64,000 bases of DNA from Actinomycetales bacterium SN12 (GTDB lineage Bacteria; Actinomycetota; Actinomycetes; Actinomycetales; Microbacteriaceae), in contig PJCV01000003.1 of NCBI GenBank assembly GCA_002837415.1, forward strand, positions 186,001-250,000. Direction: 5' to 3'. The position numbers were made by a program, and so were the translations under genes. This document shows positions 32,509-42,385 of the stretch, one piece after another. The first letter of the stretch is position 1. Each line of letters starts with the position of its first letter. Under the pieces are notes generated by a model. It worked only from the letters and a program-made list of their open reading frames with translations. It was not told where the DNA came from and did no database searches.

Positions 32509-33894
32509 GTGGCCGAACAGTCCCGTCTTGACAAGGTCATCGCCCTCGCCCGCCACCGCGGGTTCGTGTTCCAAGCGGGTGAGATCTACGGCGGTTCGCG
32601 TTCGGCATGGGACTACGGCCCCCTCGGCACCGAGCTGAAGGAGAACATCCGTCGGCAGTGGTGGCAGACGTTCGTGCGCGGGCGCGGCGACATGGTCGGC
32701 CTGGACTCGTCGATCATCCTGCCCAAGCGCGTGTGGGAGGCATCCGGCCACGTCGCCACCTTCTCCGACCCGCTCGTCGAGTGCCTGCAGTGCCACAAGC
32801 GGCACCGCGAGGACCACCTGATCGAGGCGTTCGTCGCCAAGAAGGGCCGCCAGCCCGAGAACGGCATGGCCGACATCGTCTGCCCTGACTGCGGCACGCG
32901 CGGCAAGTGGACCGAGCCGAAGTCGTTCTCGGGTCTCGTGAAGACCTACCTCGGCGTCGTCGACGACGAGTCGGGTCTGCACTACATGCGCCCCGAGACC
33001 GCGCAGGGCATCTTCGTCAACTTCTCGAACGTGCTCACCGCCTCGCGCAAGAAGCCGCCGTTCGGCATCGGCCAGGTCGGCAAGGCGTTCCGCAACGAGA
33101 TCACGCCGGGAAACTTCATCTTCCGCACGCGCGAGTTCGAGCAGATGGAGATCGAGTACTTCGTGCCGCCGGCGGAGGCGAAGGAGTGGTTCGACCACTG
33201 GGTCGAGGCGTGCTGGAACTGGTTCATCGATCTGGGTGTCGACCCGGAGAACATGCGTCAGTTCGACGTGCCCGAAGACGAGCGCGCGCACTACTCTGCC
33301 GGCACCATCGACTTCGAGTACCGCTTCGGCTTCCAGGGGTCGGAGTGGGGCGAGCTGATGGGCGTCGCCAACCGCACCGACTACGATCTCTCCAGCCACA
33401 CCGAGGCGTCCGGTCAGTCGCTGACGTACTTCGATCAGGCATCCGGGGAGCGCTACACGCCCTACGTGATCGAGCCGTCGTTCGGCCTCACCCGCGCCAT
33501 GATGGCGTTCCTCGTCGACGCATACGAAGAGGAGGAGGTGCCCAACGCCAAGGGCGGCACCGACACCCGCACGGTGCTCAAGCTCGACCCGCGCCTGGCC
33601 CCGGTGAAGGTCGCCGTGCTGCCACTCTCGCGCAACGAGCGCCTGTCGCCGCTGGCCCGCGAGGTGGCCGACACGCTGCGCGGCAAGTGGACGATCGACT
33701 TCGACGACGCCGGCGCCATCGGCCGCCGCTACCGTCGTCAGGACGAGGTCGGCACTCCGTTCTGCGTCACCGTCGACTTCGACTCGCTCGACGACAACGC
33801 AGTCACGGTGCGCGACCGCGACACCATGAGCCAGGAGCGCGTGCTGCTGGACACTCTCGAGGCGTACCTGGCCGAGCGCCTGCGCGGCGCCTGA
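32509..33894 (+). CDS. glyS: Glycyl-tRNA synthetase, dimeric class II type
   Basis: Essential aminoacyl-tRNA synthetase of 461 residues, the alpha2 form found in Actinobacteria. The N-terminal motif 1 region is [17 protein letters not shown] zinc-type Cys set ([11 protein letters not shown], then [10 protein letters not shown]) lies at about 85-135. The [13 protein letters not shown] stretch precedes [20 protein letters not shown], which contains motif 2. Motif 3 is [14 protein letters not shown], and the C-terminal anticodon-binding domain starts near [11 protein letters not shown]. The GTG at 32509 has GGAG before it and gives the usual N-terminus. An in-frame ATG at 32458 would add 17 residues and cannot be excluded. 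Confidence 0.93.
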   Translation: MAEQSRLDKVIALARHRGFVFQAGEIYGGSRSAWDYGPLGTELKENIRRQWWQTFVRGRGDMVGLDSSIILPKRVWEASGHVATFSDPLVECLQCHKRHREDHLIEAFVAKKGRQPENGMADIVCPDCGTRGKWTEPKSFSGLVKTYLGVVDDESGLHYMRPETAQGIFVNFSNVLTASRKKPPFGIGQVGKAFRNEITPGNFIFRTREFEQMEIEYFVPPAEAKEWFDHWVEACWNWFIDLGVDPENMRQFDVPEDERAHYSAGTIDFEYRFGFQGSEWGELMGVANRTDYDLSSHTEASGQSLTYFDQASGERYTPYVIEPSFGLTRAMMAFLVDAYEEEEVPNAKGGTDTRTVLKLDPRLAPVKVAVLPLSRNERLSPLAREVADTLRGKWTIDFDDAGAIGRRYRRQDEVGTPFCVTVDFDSLDDNAVTVRDRDTMSQERVLLDTLEAYLAERLRGA

Positions 33895-33902
33895 CCCCGT
33901 CC

Positions 33903-33941
33903 GACGAGGCCCCGATTCACCTGGTGAATCGGGGCCTCGTC
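33903..33941 (+). terminator. Terminator after glyS
   Basis: An 18-bp perfect stem (33903-33920 with 33924-33941), three-base loop CTG, nine bases after the glyS stop. A second, weaker GGGCCCT/AGGGCCC hairpin lies at about 33977-34007. Confidence 0.8.
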
Positions 33942-34024
33942 CTGTCCGGCGCTCGCGAGCGAGAACGCGGACGGGGCCCTCCCGGATGCTCCGGAAAGGG
34001 CCCGCTCGCTGGATCAGTCGGGAA

Positions 34025-34129
34025 TCAGAAGTCTTCGCCCTCGGCCTGGGACGGGTGACGGTCGAACCAGTAGGGGCGGCCGATGTGCAGCAGTGCATCG
34101 GTGTCGATGAGGTCGTTCTCGCGGTCCAT
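34025..34129 (-). CDS. 34-residue conserved-looking small protein
   Basis: A very short gene with strong signals: AAGGAG seven bases before the ATG at 34129, and 34 codons ending in TGA. The peptide is acidic and aromatic. It starts MDRENDLIDTDALL, followed by HIGRPYWFDRHPSQ and EGEDF. It has no hydrophobic helix and no Cys, so it is neither a membrane peptide nor a disulphide bacteriocin. Third-position GC is high, as in real genes here. It lies alone between the glyS terminator and the glycan locus. I do not recognise a family. Confidence 0.65.
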   Translation of the reverse strand: MDRENDLIDTDALLHIGRPYWFDRHPSQAEGEDF

Positions 34130-34472
34130 TGTGCGGCTCCTTCGCGCGGGATGGCTGGTGATCTGCATCCAGCATCCGCCACTGTTCTGCATCCTTGCGC
34201 GCGGAAGAGGCCGAAAGAACCCGCAAAAGTATCGGGGAGCTAAAGCTCCGCGGAGGCTATGGTGAGCGCTTGATGCTGGTGGTTCTGGGTATGGCAGCCG
34301 TGGCGCTCGCCGTGCGCGCCCCTCGCCTTCCTGCCCGCGTCATCGCCTGATCGCCTACAGCACAGGCGACACTCGCAACTTCGGGAGGAGAAATGCCGCT
34401 GGGGAGGAGGCTCCTCGCGGATTCCTCCTCCCCAGCGTGCGAACGCCTCCCGAGAGCGCGAGCGGGAGCGCG
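34130..34472. other. 343-base gap with a possible 25-codon frame and a nested hairpin
   Basis: No convincing gene. A short hydrophobic frame runs 34273-34350 on the plus strand (MLVVLGMAAVALAVRAPRLP, 25 codons) but has only a weak ribosome site. A small GGAGCTAAAGCTCC hairpin lies just before it. The right part (34382-34452) is the nested hairpin described separately. Confidence 0.4.
34382..34452. terminator. Nested stem-loop after the GH38 gene
   Basis: The inner arms 34397-34410 and 34424-34437 pair over 14 bp without mismatch (GCTGGGGAGGAGG core). The outer arms CGGGAGG (34382-34388) and 34446-34452 pair over 7 bp. It lies 20 bases beyond the GH38 stop and may end that transcript, or be a repeat element. 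Confidence 0.55.
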
Positions 34473-37463
34473 TCAGGCTCTCGCGATCCGCAGCGTGCGC
34501 ACCTCGAACGGCTTGAGTGCGAGCTCGCCACCGGTGCGGGCGTCATCGAGCTCGTCCTCGATCAGCGACACCTCGCGGATGCCCGAGTGCTCGAAGCCCA
34601 CAGTGAGCCCACCCGTCGTGCGGCGTCCGAGCGACTCGTAGACGCGAACGATCACGTCACCCGAGCGGTCGTCTGCGAGCTTCACCGACGAGACGATGAT
34701 GCCCGTGCCGGTCACCGAGACCAGCGGCTCGACCTCATTCTCGCCGCGGACGACCTTCGCGCGCGCGTTGAGCGCGATGCCCTCTGCGGTCGCGATCTCG
34801 GCATCCGCTCCGACGACCAGGCCCACCTCGATCTCGTGGTGGCCGTGGTCGGTGTCAGGATCCGGGAAGCGCGGAGCGCGCAGCAGCGACAGGCGCACCG
34901 TGGTGGTGACGTCGTCGCCATCGACGTCACGCGAGGTGTCGAAGCCGTAGATCGAGTCGTTGATCAGCGCGGCGCCGAACCCGTCGTCCTCCTGCGCGAG
35001 CACGAAGCGGTGCATCGAGGTCTCGAACTTCGCGGCCTCCCAGCTGGTGTTGACGTGGGTCACTCGACGCTGGAATCCGAACTGCGTCTCGGCCAGCGTC
35101 TCGCGCGCGAAGATGTCGAGCGGGAACGCGAGCTTGAGCAGCTTCTCGGTCTCGTGCCAGTCGATGTCGTTGCGCAGCGCGATGGTGCGCGAGCCCGGTC
35201 GCAGGGTGATCGTCTGAGTGATCGCGGATGCCGAGAACTGGCGCTTCACGATCACGACCGCCGCCCCGTCGACGACCGAAGCCTCGATCGACGAGACGTC
35301 GGTGAGGTCGTCGACGCGGTTCTTGTAGTACCGGTCGATGTCCCAGGCATCCCACATGTTCGGGAAGTCCTGGTGCAGCTGGAACAGGTTCGCGGGCTTG
35401 CCCGCGGCGATCGTCTCACGGCCGGTCGCCCTATCGATCGCCGAGGTGATCAGGCCCTCGGGCGAGACCGTGACGGTGACGAGGTCGTTCTCGAGGACGT
35501 ATCCCTCCGCCGTCTCCGCGAGGGACGCCGACGCCTCGGTGCGCGCCAGCTCGACGGCCCCGAGGGCCCGGCCCCCGCCGACCGACGTCGGGGTGAACAC
35601 GAGCTCGCGGTCGCCCTCTCCGGCGAGTGCCCGACGGGCCGCGGACGACAGCTTCTCGGCATCCGCCAGCACCTGCGAGAGCACCTCGACGGCTTCACGG
35701 TGCACCCACGCGATCGACGTGCCGGGCAGGATGTCGTGGAACTCGTGCAGCAGCACGAGCTGCCACAGCCGGTCGAACTCCTCGTAGTCGTACTCGGCGC
35801 CCCGCTGCACGGCGGCGGTCGCTGCCCACAGCTCGGCCTCGATGAGCGCCTGCTCGGCCCAGCGGTGCAGCGCCTTCGTGGCGTGCTGGCTGGTGAGCGT
35901 GCCGCGATGCAGCTCGAGGTACAGCTCGCCGACCCAGACGGCGGGGTCGGTCAGCTCGGCCTTGGCGTCGTCGAAGAAGGCATCCGGATGCTTCCACTCG
36001 ACCTTCGCCGAGCCCTCGAGGTCGGCCAGACGCGCAGCCTTTCCGGTCATCTCGCGCGTGGTGCCGCCGCCGCCGTCGCCCCAGCCGACCGGCGCGATCG
36101 ACATGGTCGCAACGCGGTTCTCCTTGAACTGGCGCGAGGCCTTGGCGACCTCCATGCCCGAGAGCTGGGAGTTGTAGGTGTCCATCGACGGGAAGTGGGT
36201 GAACATGCGCGAGCCGTCGATGCCCTCCCACAGGAAGCTGTGGTGTGGGAACACGTTGCGCTGGTTCCACGAGATCTTCTGCGTGAAGAACCACTCGAAC
36301 CCGGCCCGGCGCATCAGCTGCGGCAGGGCGGGGGAATAGCCGAAGCTGTCGGGCAGCCAGACACCCTTCGACCGGATGCCGAACTCGCGCTCGAAGAAGC
36401 GCTGACCGTGCGAGAACTGGCGCACCAGCGACTCACCGGTCGGCATGACCGTGTCGGACTCGACCCACATGCCGCCCAGCGGCAGGAACCGGCCGTCAGC
36501 GATGGCGGCGCGCACGCGCTCGAAGACCTCGGGGCGATGCTCTTTGATCCACGCGTACTGCTGTGCACTGGACATGCCGTAGAGGAAGTCGGGCTGCTCG
36601 TCGATCAGCGCGGTCATCGACGACGTGGTGCGGGCGACCTTGCGGATCGTCTCGCGCACGGGCCACAGCCACGCCGAGTCGATGTGGGCGTGGCCGATCG
36701 CGGCGATGCGGTGCGCGCTGGCGTCGGCGGGGGATGCCAGCACGTCAGCCAGCTGAGCGCGGGCGTCGCCCGCCGTCTCGACGATGCGCTGCAGGTCGAG
36801 CACATCGAGTGCGTTGTCGAGCGCCTGCAGGATGCGCATGCGACGGGGACTCGTCTCGGGCAGTTCGGCCTGCAGCTCGATCAGCACCTCGAGGTCGAGG
36901 GAGAGGTCGAACACCTCGGGCTCGAACACGGCGAGATCCATGTGGCGCACCCGGTACAGCGGCGCGGGCGAGGAGGTGCGGATGTCGCCCTCCTGCGTGG
37001 GCAGGAAGGGGTGGTAGTCGAGAAGTACGGGGTTGGCCGCGCCCTCGAGGAAGAGCTCGACGGAGTGGCCGGCGACCGCGTCGACCGGAACCCACTGGTT
37101 GCGGGGGTTGATGCTCTTGACCGGCGAGCCGTCTGGGCGATACACGAGAGCCTCGCACTGGAAGCCGGGCATGTTGATGTCGAAGCCGAGGTCGATGAGG
37201 GCCTCGACCTTCTTGCCACCCCATTCGGCGGGCACGTCGCCGCGCACGCGGAACCAGGTGGTGCCCCAGGCCGGACCCCACATGCTGCCGGCGCTGAACG
37301 GCTGGAAGTCGAGGGCCAGGCCATCGGTGGGGGCGATGGGCTCGCCGGGCAGCTGATGCACGGCGATCTCGAGCGGCACCCGGGCCGAGTGGATGGCGGC
37401 GCGGACGCGCTCGGTCAGCACCCGGTTGACGCGTCCTACGGTGAGCGAGGTCTCTTCGTGCAC
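34473..37463 (-). CDS. GH38 alpha-mannosidase, cytoplasmic
   Basis: Retaining alpha-mannosidase of 996 residues without a signal peptide. The N-terminal beta domain is followed by the catalytic barrel: AIGHAHIDSAWLWPVRET holds the zinc-binding His and Asp. FLPLGGMWVESDTVMPTGESL and GVWLPDSFGYSPALPQL follow, where Asp372 is the nucleophile. TQKISWNQRNVFPHHSFLW comes next. The C-terminal beta-sandwich domains complete the family length (~1000). It would trim alpha-1,2/1,3/1,6 mannose from imported glycans. The GTG start has AAGGA eight bases before it. It faces the LacI regulator across an operator (37533-37546) shared in sequence with the transporter promoter, so it belongs to the same regulon. 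Confidence 0.92.
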   Translation of the reverse strand: MHEETSLTVGRVNRVLTERVRAAIHSARVPLEIAVHQLPGEPIAPTDGLALDFQPFSAGSMWGPAWGTTWFRVRGDVPAEWGGKKVEALIDLGFDINMPGFQCEALVYRPDGSPVKSINPRNQWVPVDAVAGHSVELFLEGAANPVLLDYHPFLPTQEGDIRTSSPAPLYRVRHMDLAVFEPEVFDLSLDLEVLIELQAELPETSPRRMRILQALDNALDVLDLQRIVETAGDARAQLADVLASPADASAHRIAAIGHAHIDSAWLWPVRETIRKVARTTSSMTALIDEQPDFLYGMSSAQQYAWIKEHRPEVFERVRAAIADGRFLPLGGMWVESDTVMPTGESLVRQFSHGQRFFEREFGIRSKGVWLPDSFGYSPALPQLMRRAGFEWFFTQKISWNQRNVFPHHSFLWEGIDGSRMFTHFPSMDTYNSQLSGMEVAKASRQFKENRVATMSIAPVGWGDGGGGTTREMTGKAARLADLEGSAKVEWKHPDAFFDDAKAELTDPAVWVGELYLELHRGTLTSQHATKALHRWAEQALIEAELWAATAAVQRGAEYDYEEFDRLWQLVLLHEFHDILPGTSIAWVHREAVEVLSQVLADAEKLSSAARRALAGEGDRELVFTPTSVGGGRALGAVELARTEASASLAETAEGYVLENDLVTVTVSPEGLITSAIDRATGRETIAAGKPANLFQLHQDFPNMWDAWDIDRYYKNRVDDLTDVSSIEASVVDGAAVVIVKRQFSASAITQTITLRPGSRTIALRNDIDWHETEKLLKLAFPLDIFARETLAETQFGFQRRVTHVNTSWEAAKFETSMHRFVLAQEDDGFGAALINDSIYGFDTSRDVDGDDVTTTVRLSLLRAPRFPDPDTDHGHHEIEVGLVVGADAEIATAEGIALNARAKVVRGENEVEPLVSVTGTGIIVSSVKLADDRSGDVIVRVYESLGRRTTGGLTVGFEHSGIREVSLIEDELDDARTGGELALKPFEVRTLRIARA

Positions 37464-37532
37464 GGGGAGGATCCTTTGCGGTGGGAGAATGAGGGCGATC
37501 GGCCGAGCGGGGGCCCAGCGGGACGATCGTAA

Positions 37533-37546
37533 CTAAAACGATCTAG
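37533..37546. promoter_or_regulatory. LacI operator 1 (GH38/LacI promoter)
   Basis: CTAAAACGATCTAG, matching the palindrome CTAnAnCGnTnTAG. It ends directly before the -10 TACGGT of the lacI gene (37547-37552), and on the other strand lies upstream of TACGAT, a possible -10 of GH38. Confidence 0.75.
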
Positions 37547-37552
37547 TACGGT
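37547..37552 (+). promoter_or_regulatory. -10 box TACGGT of the LacI-type gene (leaderless)
   Basis: TACGGT, six bases (GAGTCT), then ATG at 37559. Confidence 0.65.
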
Positions 37553-37558
37553 GAGTCT

Positions 37559-38584
37559 ATGTCACGGTCCAAGCGTGTCACCATCGCGGATATCGCGCGC
37601 CAGGCGGGTGTGTCGCCCGGTGCGGTCTCGTTCGCGCTGAACGGACGCCCCGGTGTCAGCGAGGAGACCCGGCAGCGCATCCTCGCCATCGCCGATCATC
37701 ACCAGTGGCGGCCGAGCTCGACCGCTCGCGCCCTTGTGGGCGCGCGGGCCGGTGTGATCGGATTTGCGGTGAACCGCCCCGCTCGTACCCTGGGCAGCGA
37801 GGCATTCTTCACCGATCTCATCGCCGGTGTGCAGTCATCGCTGGCAGATCGACGCATCGGCATGCAACTGGCGGTGGTGCCGAGCATCGAGGACGAGATG
37901 GACACCTACCGCCGCTGGCGGCGAGCCAATCAGGTCGATGGCGTCCTGGTGCTCGATCCGCGCATCGACGACCCGCGCCACGAGCTGTTCTCTTCGTTGG
38001 GCCTCCCTGCAATCATGATCGGCGGCGAGCCATCAGACGAAGAAGGACCAGCGACCATCTGGCTGGATGACGCCGAGGCCGCCCGTACGGTGTTCGGTTT
38101 CCTCTTCGACCTGGGCCACCGCCGGATCGTCTACGTCTCGGGCCCCTCCGAGCACGAGCACGTGCGTCTGCGTGGCGGTGTGCTGCAGGCGATGTCACAG
38201 CAGGGTGTGGCAGGAGAAGTGATCGAGACGGACTACTCGCCGGCGCAGGTCGCCGCGGCCGTGCACGAGCTGCTCAGCCGCGGGCAGCGGCCGTCCGCCA
38301 TCGTCTTCGACAACGACGTGATGGCCATCGCAGGGCTTCGCGTCGCTCAGCAGTCAGGCGTGCGTGTGCCCGAGCATGTCTCCGTCGCCTCGTTCGACGA
38401 CTCAGCCGTGACGAGTCTCGTGCACCCATCGATCACGTGCCTCACTCGCGACACCTTCGGGTTCGGCGAGCAGGCCGCCCGGTTCCTGCTCGACCAGATC
38501 GAGGCGCCCAGCACGCTGCCGGACCGGACGGGGCCCGCGCCGGTGCTCACCGAGCGCGAGAGCACCGCCCGCCCGCCCGCCTGA
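37559..38584 (+). CDS. LacI-family regulator of the glycan locus
   Basis: Transcription repressor of 341 residues. The N-terminal LacI helix-turn-helix is VTIADIARQAGVSPGAVSFALNG, with the hinge NHHQWRPSSTARAL region by residue 60. The sugar-binding core shows VIGFAVNRPAR, VDGVLVLDPRIDDPR, VYVSGPSEHEHVRLRG, and the C-terminal PEHVSVASFDDSAVTSLVHPSITCLT. It is divergent from the GH38 gene. Three near-identical 14-bp palindromes in the two promoter regions of the locus are its inferred sites. The inducer is probably an imported oligosaccharide such as Man-GlcNAc. Confidence 0.9.
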   Translation: MSRSKRVTIADIARQAGVSPGAVSFALNGRPGVSEETRQRILAIADHHQWRPSSTARALVGARAGVIGFAVNRPARTLGSEAFFTDLIAGVQSSLADRRIGMQLAVVPSIEDEMDTYRRWRRANQVDGVLVLDPRIDDPRHELFSSLGLPAIMIGGEPSDEEGPATIWLDDAEAARTVFGFLFDLGHRRIVYVSGPSEHEHVRLRGGVLQAMSQQGVAGEVIETDYSPAQVAAAVHELLSRGQRPSAIVFDNDVMAIAGLRVAQQSGVRVPEHVSVASFDDSAVTSLVHPSITCLTRDTFGFGEQAARFLLDQIEAPSTLPDRTGPAPVLTERESTARPPA

Positions 38585-38650
38585 CCTGCCAGAACCCGCC
38601 GTTCCCGCGCCGGTGCGGTCCGTCGCGAAGTGCGGATCGCGAAGATCTAT

Positions 38651-39961
38651 TCAGGCGACCACGGTGTTGTTCGACGCGTAGGGGACGATCGGCCGCGACA
38701 GATCGGGGTGCACGAGCTCGGTGATGCCGCGCGATGCCAGCGAAGCAGCATCCGCTGCCTCCTTCGAGGTGACGAACGCGGCATCCGCGCCGTCAGCGCA
38801 GGCCGCCACCCACGCCTCGAAGATCGGGCCGCCCGGCGCCAGCGCGCCACGGCTCACCGGGGTGTCATCGACGCCCTCGACTTCGATCACGATGCCCAGC
38901 GAGCGCGGCACCCGTGGGCCGCGCTCGCGCAGCTCGGGAATGATCTCGGCGAAGCGGCGGCCGATCGGCTTGGCGGCGCCCGACTGGTCGATGAGGCCGA
39001 GCGAGTACTCCAGCTCGGGGAAGTCAACGAGGGTGCGGCTGACGTCGTGCGAGCACCACCAGGTGACGCCCCAGAGGTTGTCGGTGCGGACGGCGTTGCG
39101 CACGGTGGCCTCGAGGAAGCCGGGCATCTCTTCAGCGGTGAGGCAGTTCGAGGGGGCGCCGACCTCCTGCAGCCAGGTGCGCCGCTGCGGGTCGGTCGCG
39201 AACGCCCGCGACACCTCGATCATGTACTCGGCGTGACGCTCGGAGGCAGCGGAGCGGCCGCCATACCGCTGCGCGGTGCCGTTGAAGATCCACGAGTGCA
39301 CGGTCGTCATGGCGCCCAGGCGCGCGGCGAGAGCCGGTGTGAAGCCGTGGCCGTCGAGGTACCAGGCCGCGTCGTACTCGCTGTGCACGTGCTCCTGATC
39401 AGGGGCAGTGGAGTCGGCAGCGTCGAGCAGCGTCGTGATCCAGTTTGATGCCTCGGCCGTGGTGACGGGCCACGGAGACGGATGCACGGAAGCCGAGAAC
39501 TGGTTGGTCTCGTTGCCGGTGGTGAAGCCGAGGAAGTTGCGCGCGTCGCCCAGTGCCTCTGCCAGGCGCTCGACGAGAGCGACCTGGCCGCTGAGCGCGT
39601 CGGGGTGGGTGAACATGTTCTTGTCGTGCCAGGTGTACAGCCATGAGGGGATGAAGTCGAAGCTCGACAGGTGACCCTGGATCACGTCGACGCTGACGTC
39701 GAGTCCGAACTCCGCGCCCACGTCGACGACCGCTCGCACATCGGCCACCGCCTCGGCGCGGATCAGGGAGCGGTTCGGCTGCAGCACGGTCCACAGCGGG
39801 AAGATCCGCACGTGGTCGAGGCCGAGTTCGGCGAGGCCGGCGAAGTCGCGACGCACATCGTCGAGGTTGAGCGAGAGCCAGGAGTGCATCCAGTTGGTCG
39901 ACGGGGTGTAGTTGGCACCGAAGCGCAGGGGCGCGCCGGAGTCGGGCGAGTCAGGAGTCAT
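38651..39961 (-). CDS. GH5-type (GH5_18-like) beta-mannosidase, cytoplasmic
   Basis: Glycoside hydrolase of 436 residues without a signal peptide. The barrel begins [19 protein letters not shown] and has [20 protein letters not shown] and [19 protein letters not shown]. The acid/base is Glu151 in TTGNETNQF, and the nucleophile is Glu266 in WLQEVGAPS. This pattern fits the GH5_18 group, whose characterised members split the Man-beta-1,4-GlcNAc core unit of N-glycans. The ribosome site is AAGGA. It lies 52 bases after the GH20 gene, as the last gene of the operon that begins with the sugar-binding protein. Substrate is family knowledge plus context, not proven by sequence. Confidence 0.82.
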   Translation of the reverse strand: MTPDSPDSGAPLRFGANYTPSTNWMHSWLSLNLDDVRRDFAGLAELGLDHVRIFPLWTVLQPNRSLIRAEAVADVRAVVDVGAEFGLDVSVDVIQGHLSSFDFIPSWLYTWHDKNMFTHPDALSGQVALVERLAEALGDARNFLGFTTGNETNQFSASVHPSPWPVTTAEASNWITTLLDAADSTAPDQEHVHSEYDAAWYLDGHGFTPALAARLGAMTTVHSWIFNGTAQRYGGRSAASERHAEYMIEVSRAFATDPQRRTWLQEVGAPSNCLTAEEMPGFLEATVRNAVRTDNLWGVTWWCSHDVSRTLVDFPELEYSLGLIDQSGAAKPIGRRFAEIIPELRERGPRVPRSLGIVIEVEGVDDTPVSRGALAPGGPIFEAWVAACADGADAAFVTSKEAADAASLASRGITELVHPDLSRPIVPYASNNTVVA

Positions 39962-40013
39962 CGGGTCGATCCTTCGGGAGCGGGTTGGTGGGAATGCGGC
40001 GGTCGGCGCGAAC

Positions 40014-41492
40014 TCATCGCGCTGCGGCCAGATCGAGGGAAGCCGTCAGGTGTTCATCGATCGCGGCGAACTGCTCGTGCGTGAGGGCGCTGCCGCCGTT
40101 CCAGGAGCGCTCCGCCATGGCGCACAGCGGGCGGCGGATGCTGGTGCGCACCTCGTCTGCGCTCTGGGCGTCGGGCTGGTCGGACCAGATCGAGAACGAC
40201 GTTCCGCGCAGCTGCGGCGGGTACGGTGCCGCGAGTTCCTGACGGGTGCCGCCGGGCAGGGCGGGGAACAGCCCTGGATGCCAGTCCGCCGCCCAGATGC
40301 GCTCGCTGGTGGGGTATATGTATCCGGCCTGCTCGCCGAGCACGTAGTACAGCAGATTGTCGTTGAAGTTGACCAGGTCGTATCCGGCGTCCACCGCCTC
40401 GGCGAGGGGACGCATCGCTGCGTGCCAGTTGGTCCACCAGGTCAGCGCGATGTCGGATCCCAGTGTGATGGCGCTGCCGCGTAGCATCCCGTCATTCCAC
40501 ACCCGAGGGGCGAATCCGCGTGCGCGCAGGTGTGCGGCGACGCGGTTGACGAACTCGGTGAGCAGGTCGAATCCCGATGCTGCCGCGCCGAACCGCTCTC
40601 GAGCGGCCTCGCGCAGGCTCGGGTACGCGTCGATGTCCGCGAAGTCGACGAACTCGTCGCCGCCGAGGTGCCAACGGGTGCTGTGCGGGAACAGGGGGAT
40701 CAGATCGTCGATCAGGGTCAGCGCGAAATCCACGGCGCGCGGGTCGGTGATGTCGAGCGCGCGCTCGCTCAGCGGTCCGCCGTGGGGCATCCGGTACTCG
40801 GGATGCTTGGCCAGCACGTGCTCCAGGTGACCGGGCAGATCCAGCGAGGGGATGAGGTCGATGTGCAGCGACTGGGCGAGGTCGGCGACGGCCAGCGCCT
40901 GTTCGCGCGTGACGTGCTCGTCGGAGACGATCTCGGGGTGCGCGCTCGAGCCGATGCGGAAGCCCTCGTTCTCGGAGACGTGCCACTGCAGCACGTTGAT
41001 GCCGATGTCGGCGATGTCGTGCAGCAGTCGCATGATCCACTCTGCCGAGAAGTGCTTGCGTGCCGCATCGAGGTGCAGCCCGCGCTCGCCGACGGCAGGG
41101 GAGGAGCGCACCACGGCATGCGGCACGAAGTTCTGCGCTCGCAGATTGTGCAGCAGCTGTCGGGTCGCGCGGAAGGCGCCGGCGGCGGTTTCCGCGGTGA
41201 TGTCGACGTCGTCGCCGACGGTCATCGCGAACGATTCCGCCGTTGGACCCGCGGGTCCGAAGTGCAGACGCACGACCGGGTCTGCGCCGCAAACGGCGGC
41301 ATCCGCAGCCTCCGCGTCGGTGACCCACCCGCCCTCGGTCAGCTCGCGGGCGAACCGGCGGGCCTCGGGGAGAAGGGCGGCGTCTGCGGCGACCACGAGC
41401 AGCCGCGATGGGCGCCACCGGCCCTCGCGCAGCGCGAGTTCGGTCGGCTGCGGCAGGGCGATCCAGCTGACATCGGCGAGACCGGTGCTCAT
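40014..41492 (-). CDS. GH20 beta-N-acetylhexosaminidase, cytoplasmic
   Basis: Enzyme of 492 residues that removes terminal beta-linked GlcNAc or GalNAc by substrate-assisted catalysis. The N-terminal GH20b domain (to about 125) is followed by the barrel: [33 protein letters not shown] and [20 protein letters not shown]. The catalytic pair Asp279-Glu280 is in [11 protein letters not shown], and the later Trp-rich substrate wall is [12 protein letters not shown]. There is no signal peptide. Its ATG shares four bases with the stop of the permease gene upstream. In the glycan pathway it would remove antennal GlcNAc. Confidence 0.92.
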   Translation of the reverse strand: MSTGLADVSWIALPQPTELALREGRWRPSRLLVVAADAALLPEARRFARELTEGGWVTDAEAADAAVCGADPVVRLHFGPAGPTAESFAMTVGDDVDITAETAAGAFRATRQLLHNLRAQNFVPHAVVRSSPAVGERGLHLDAARKHFSAEWIMRLLHDIADIGINVLQWHVSENEGFRIGSSAHPEIVSDEHVTREQALAVADLAQSLHIDLIPSLDLPGHLEHVLAKHPEYRMPHGGPLSERALDITDPRAVDFALTLIDDLIPLFPHSTRWHLGGDEFVDFADIDAYPSLREAARERFGAAASGFDLLTEFVNRVAAHLRARGFAPRVWNDGMLRGSAITLGSDIALTWWTNWHAAMRPLAEAVDAGYDLVNFNDNLLYYVLGEQAGYIYPTSERIWAADWHPGLFPALPGGTRQELAAPYPPQLRGTSFSIWSDQPDAQSADEVRTSIRRPLCAMAERSWNGGSALTHEQFAAIDEHLTASLDLAAAR

Positions 41493-42385
41493 CCCTTCAC
41501 GCTGCCCTCTTCGACGCCCTTGAAGAACTGCTTCTGCAGCACCGCGAACAGGATGATGATCGGCACCAGGGCGATCATGGTGCCGGCGGCGATCACGCGC
41601 GGGTTCGCCGCGAAGTTCGAGCTGAGGTACTCCATCCCGACCGTCAGGGTGTACTTGGCTGGGTCGGAGAGCACGACCAGGGGCCACAGGAAGTCGTCCC
41701 AGGCGCCGATGAATGCGAACAGAGCGACCACCGACACCATGCCGCGCACATTAGGCCAGACGATGTGGCGCAGGCGCTGCATCGTGTTCGCGCCGTCGAT
41801 TGTCGCCGCGTCGAGCGTGTCGGGCGGGATCATCCGGCAGGCGGCCATCATCAGCAGCACGTTGATCGCGCCGATCGCACCGGGCAGGAAGACGCCCCAC
41901 AGGGTGTTCGCGAGGCCCAGTGACTTGACGGTCAGGTACTGGCTGGTCAGCGTGACCTCGCCGGGAAGCAGCAGGGTCGAGAAGATGATGGCGAGCACCA
42001 CCCACTTGCCGCGGAACTTCATCGTGCCCAGCGCGTAGCCGCCGATCGTGGCGAAGACGACGTTGGTGAGCACAGTGCCCACGCCGACGAGCAGTGAGTG
42101 CCACGCGTAGTCGAGCACCGGGATGGTGCGGAACACCTCGGCGAAGTTGCCGATGGTGGGGTCCTGCGGGATGAGCGTGGGCGGGAAGTCGTAGATGTTC
42201 TCGGTGGCGCCCTTGAACGACGTCGACAGCTGCCACAGGAACGGGAAGATCATGACCACGAGGATCACGAGCAGCATCGCGTACTTGCCGATCAGGCCTG
42301 CCAGGGACGGCTTCATGATGTCGGCCGAGCCGCGCGTGCGGTACGGCTTCTCCCGGGGCGGCTTTGCGGGCGCGGTGGTGGTCAT
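41489..42385 (-). CDS. CUT1 sugar ABC permease, MalG-like
   Basis: Inner-membrane permease of 298 residues with six helices. The ATPase-coupling EAA loop is MIPPDTLDAATIDGANTMQR followed by the HIVWPNVRG segment. A 30-residue basic N-terminal tail precedes the first helix. It pairs with the MalF-like permease upstream by a four-base overlap and is coupled by ATGA to the GH20 gene. No ATPase gene is present in the locus; a shared MsiK-type ATPase encoded elsewhere is the usual solution in Actinobacteria. Confidence 0.92.
   Translation of the reverse strand: MTTTAPAKPPREKPYRTRGSADIMKPSLAGLIGKYAMLLVILVVMIFPFLWQLSTSFKGATENIYDFPPTLIPQDPTIGNFAEVFRTIPVLDYAWHSLLVGVGTVLTNVVFATIGGYALGTMKFRGKWVVLAIIFSTLLLPGEVTLTSQYLTVKSLGLANTLWGVFLPGAIGAINVLLMMAACRMIPPDTLDAATIDGANTMQRLRHIVWPNVRGMVSVVALFAFIGAWDDFLWPLVVLSDPAKYTLTVGMEYLSSNFAANPRVIAAGTMIALVPIIILFAVLQKQFFKGVEEGSVKG

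Noticed and set aside
34273..34350. 25-codon hydrophobic plus-strand frame
   Set aside because: Weak ribosome site, and a competing ATG frame overlaps. It is kept only as a note in the gap description.
34437..37532. A 1031-codon open frame antisense to GH38
   Set aside because: Composition is that of a reverse-strand shadow, with no motifs, and it runs through the operator and promoter region of the real genes.
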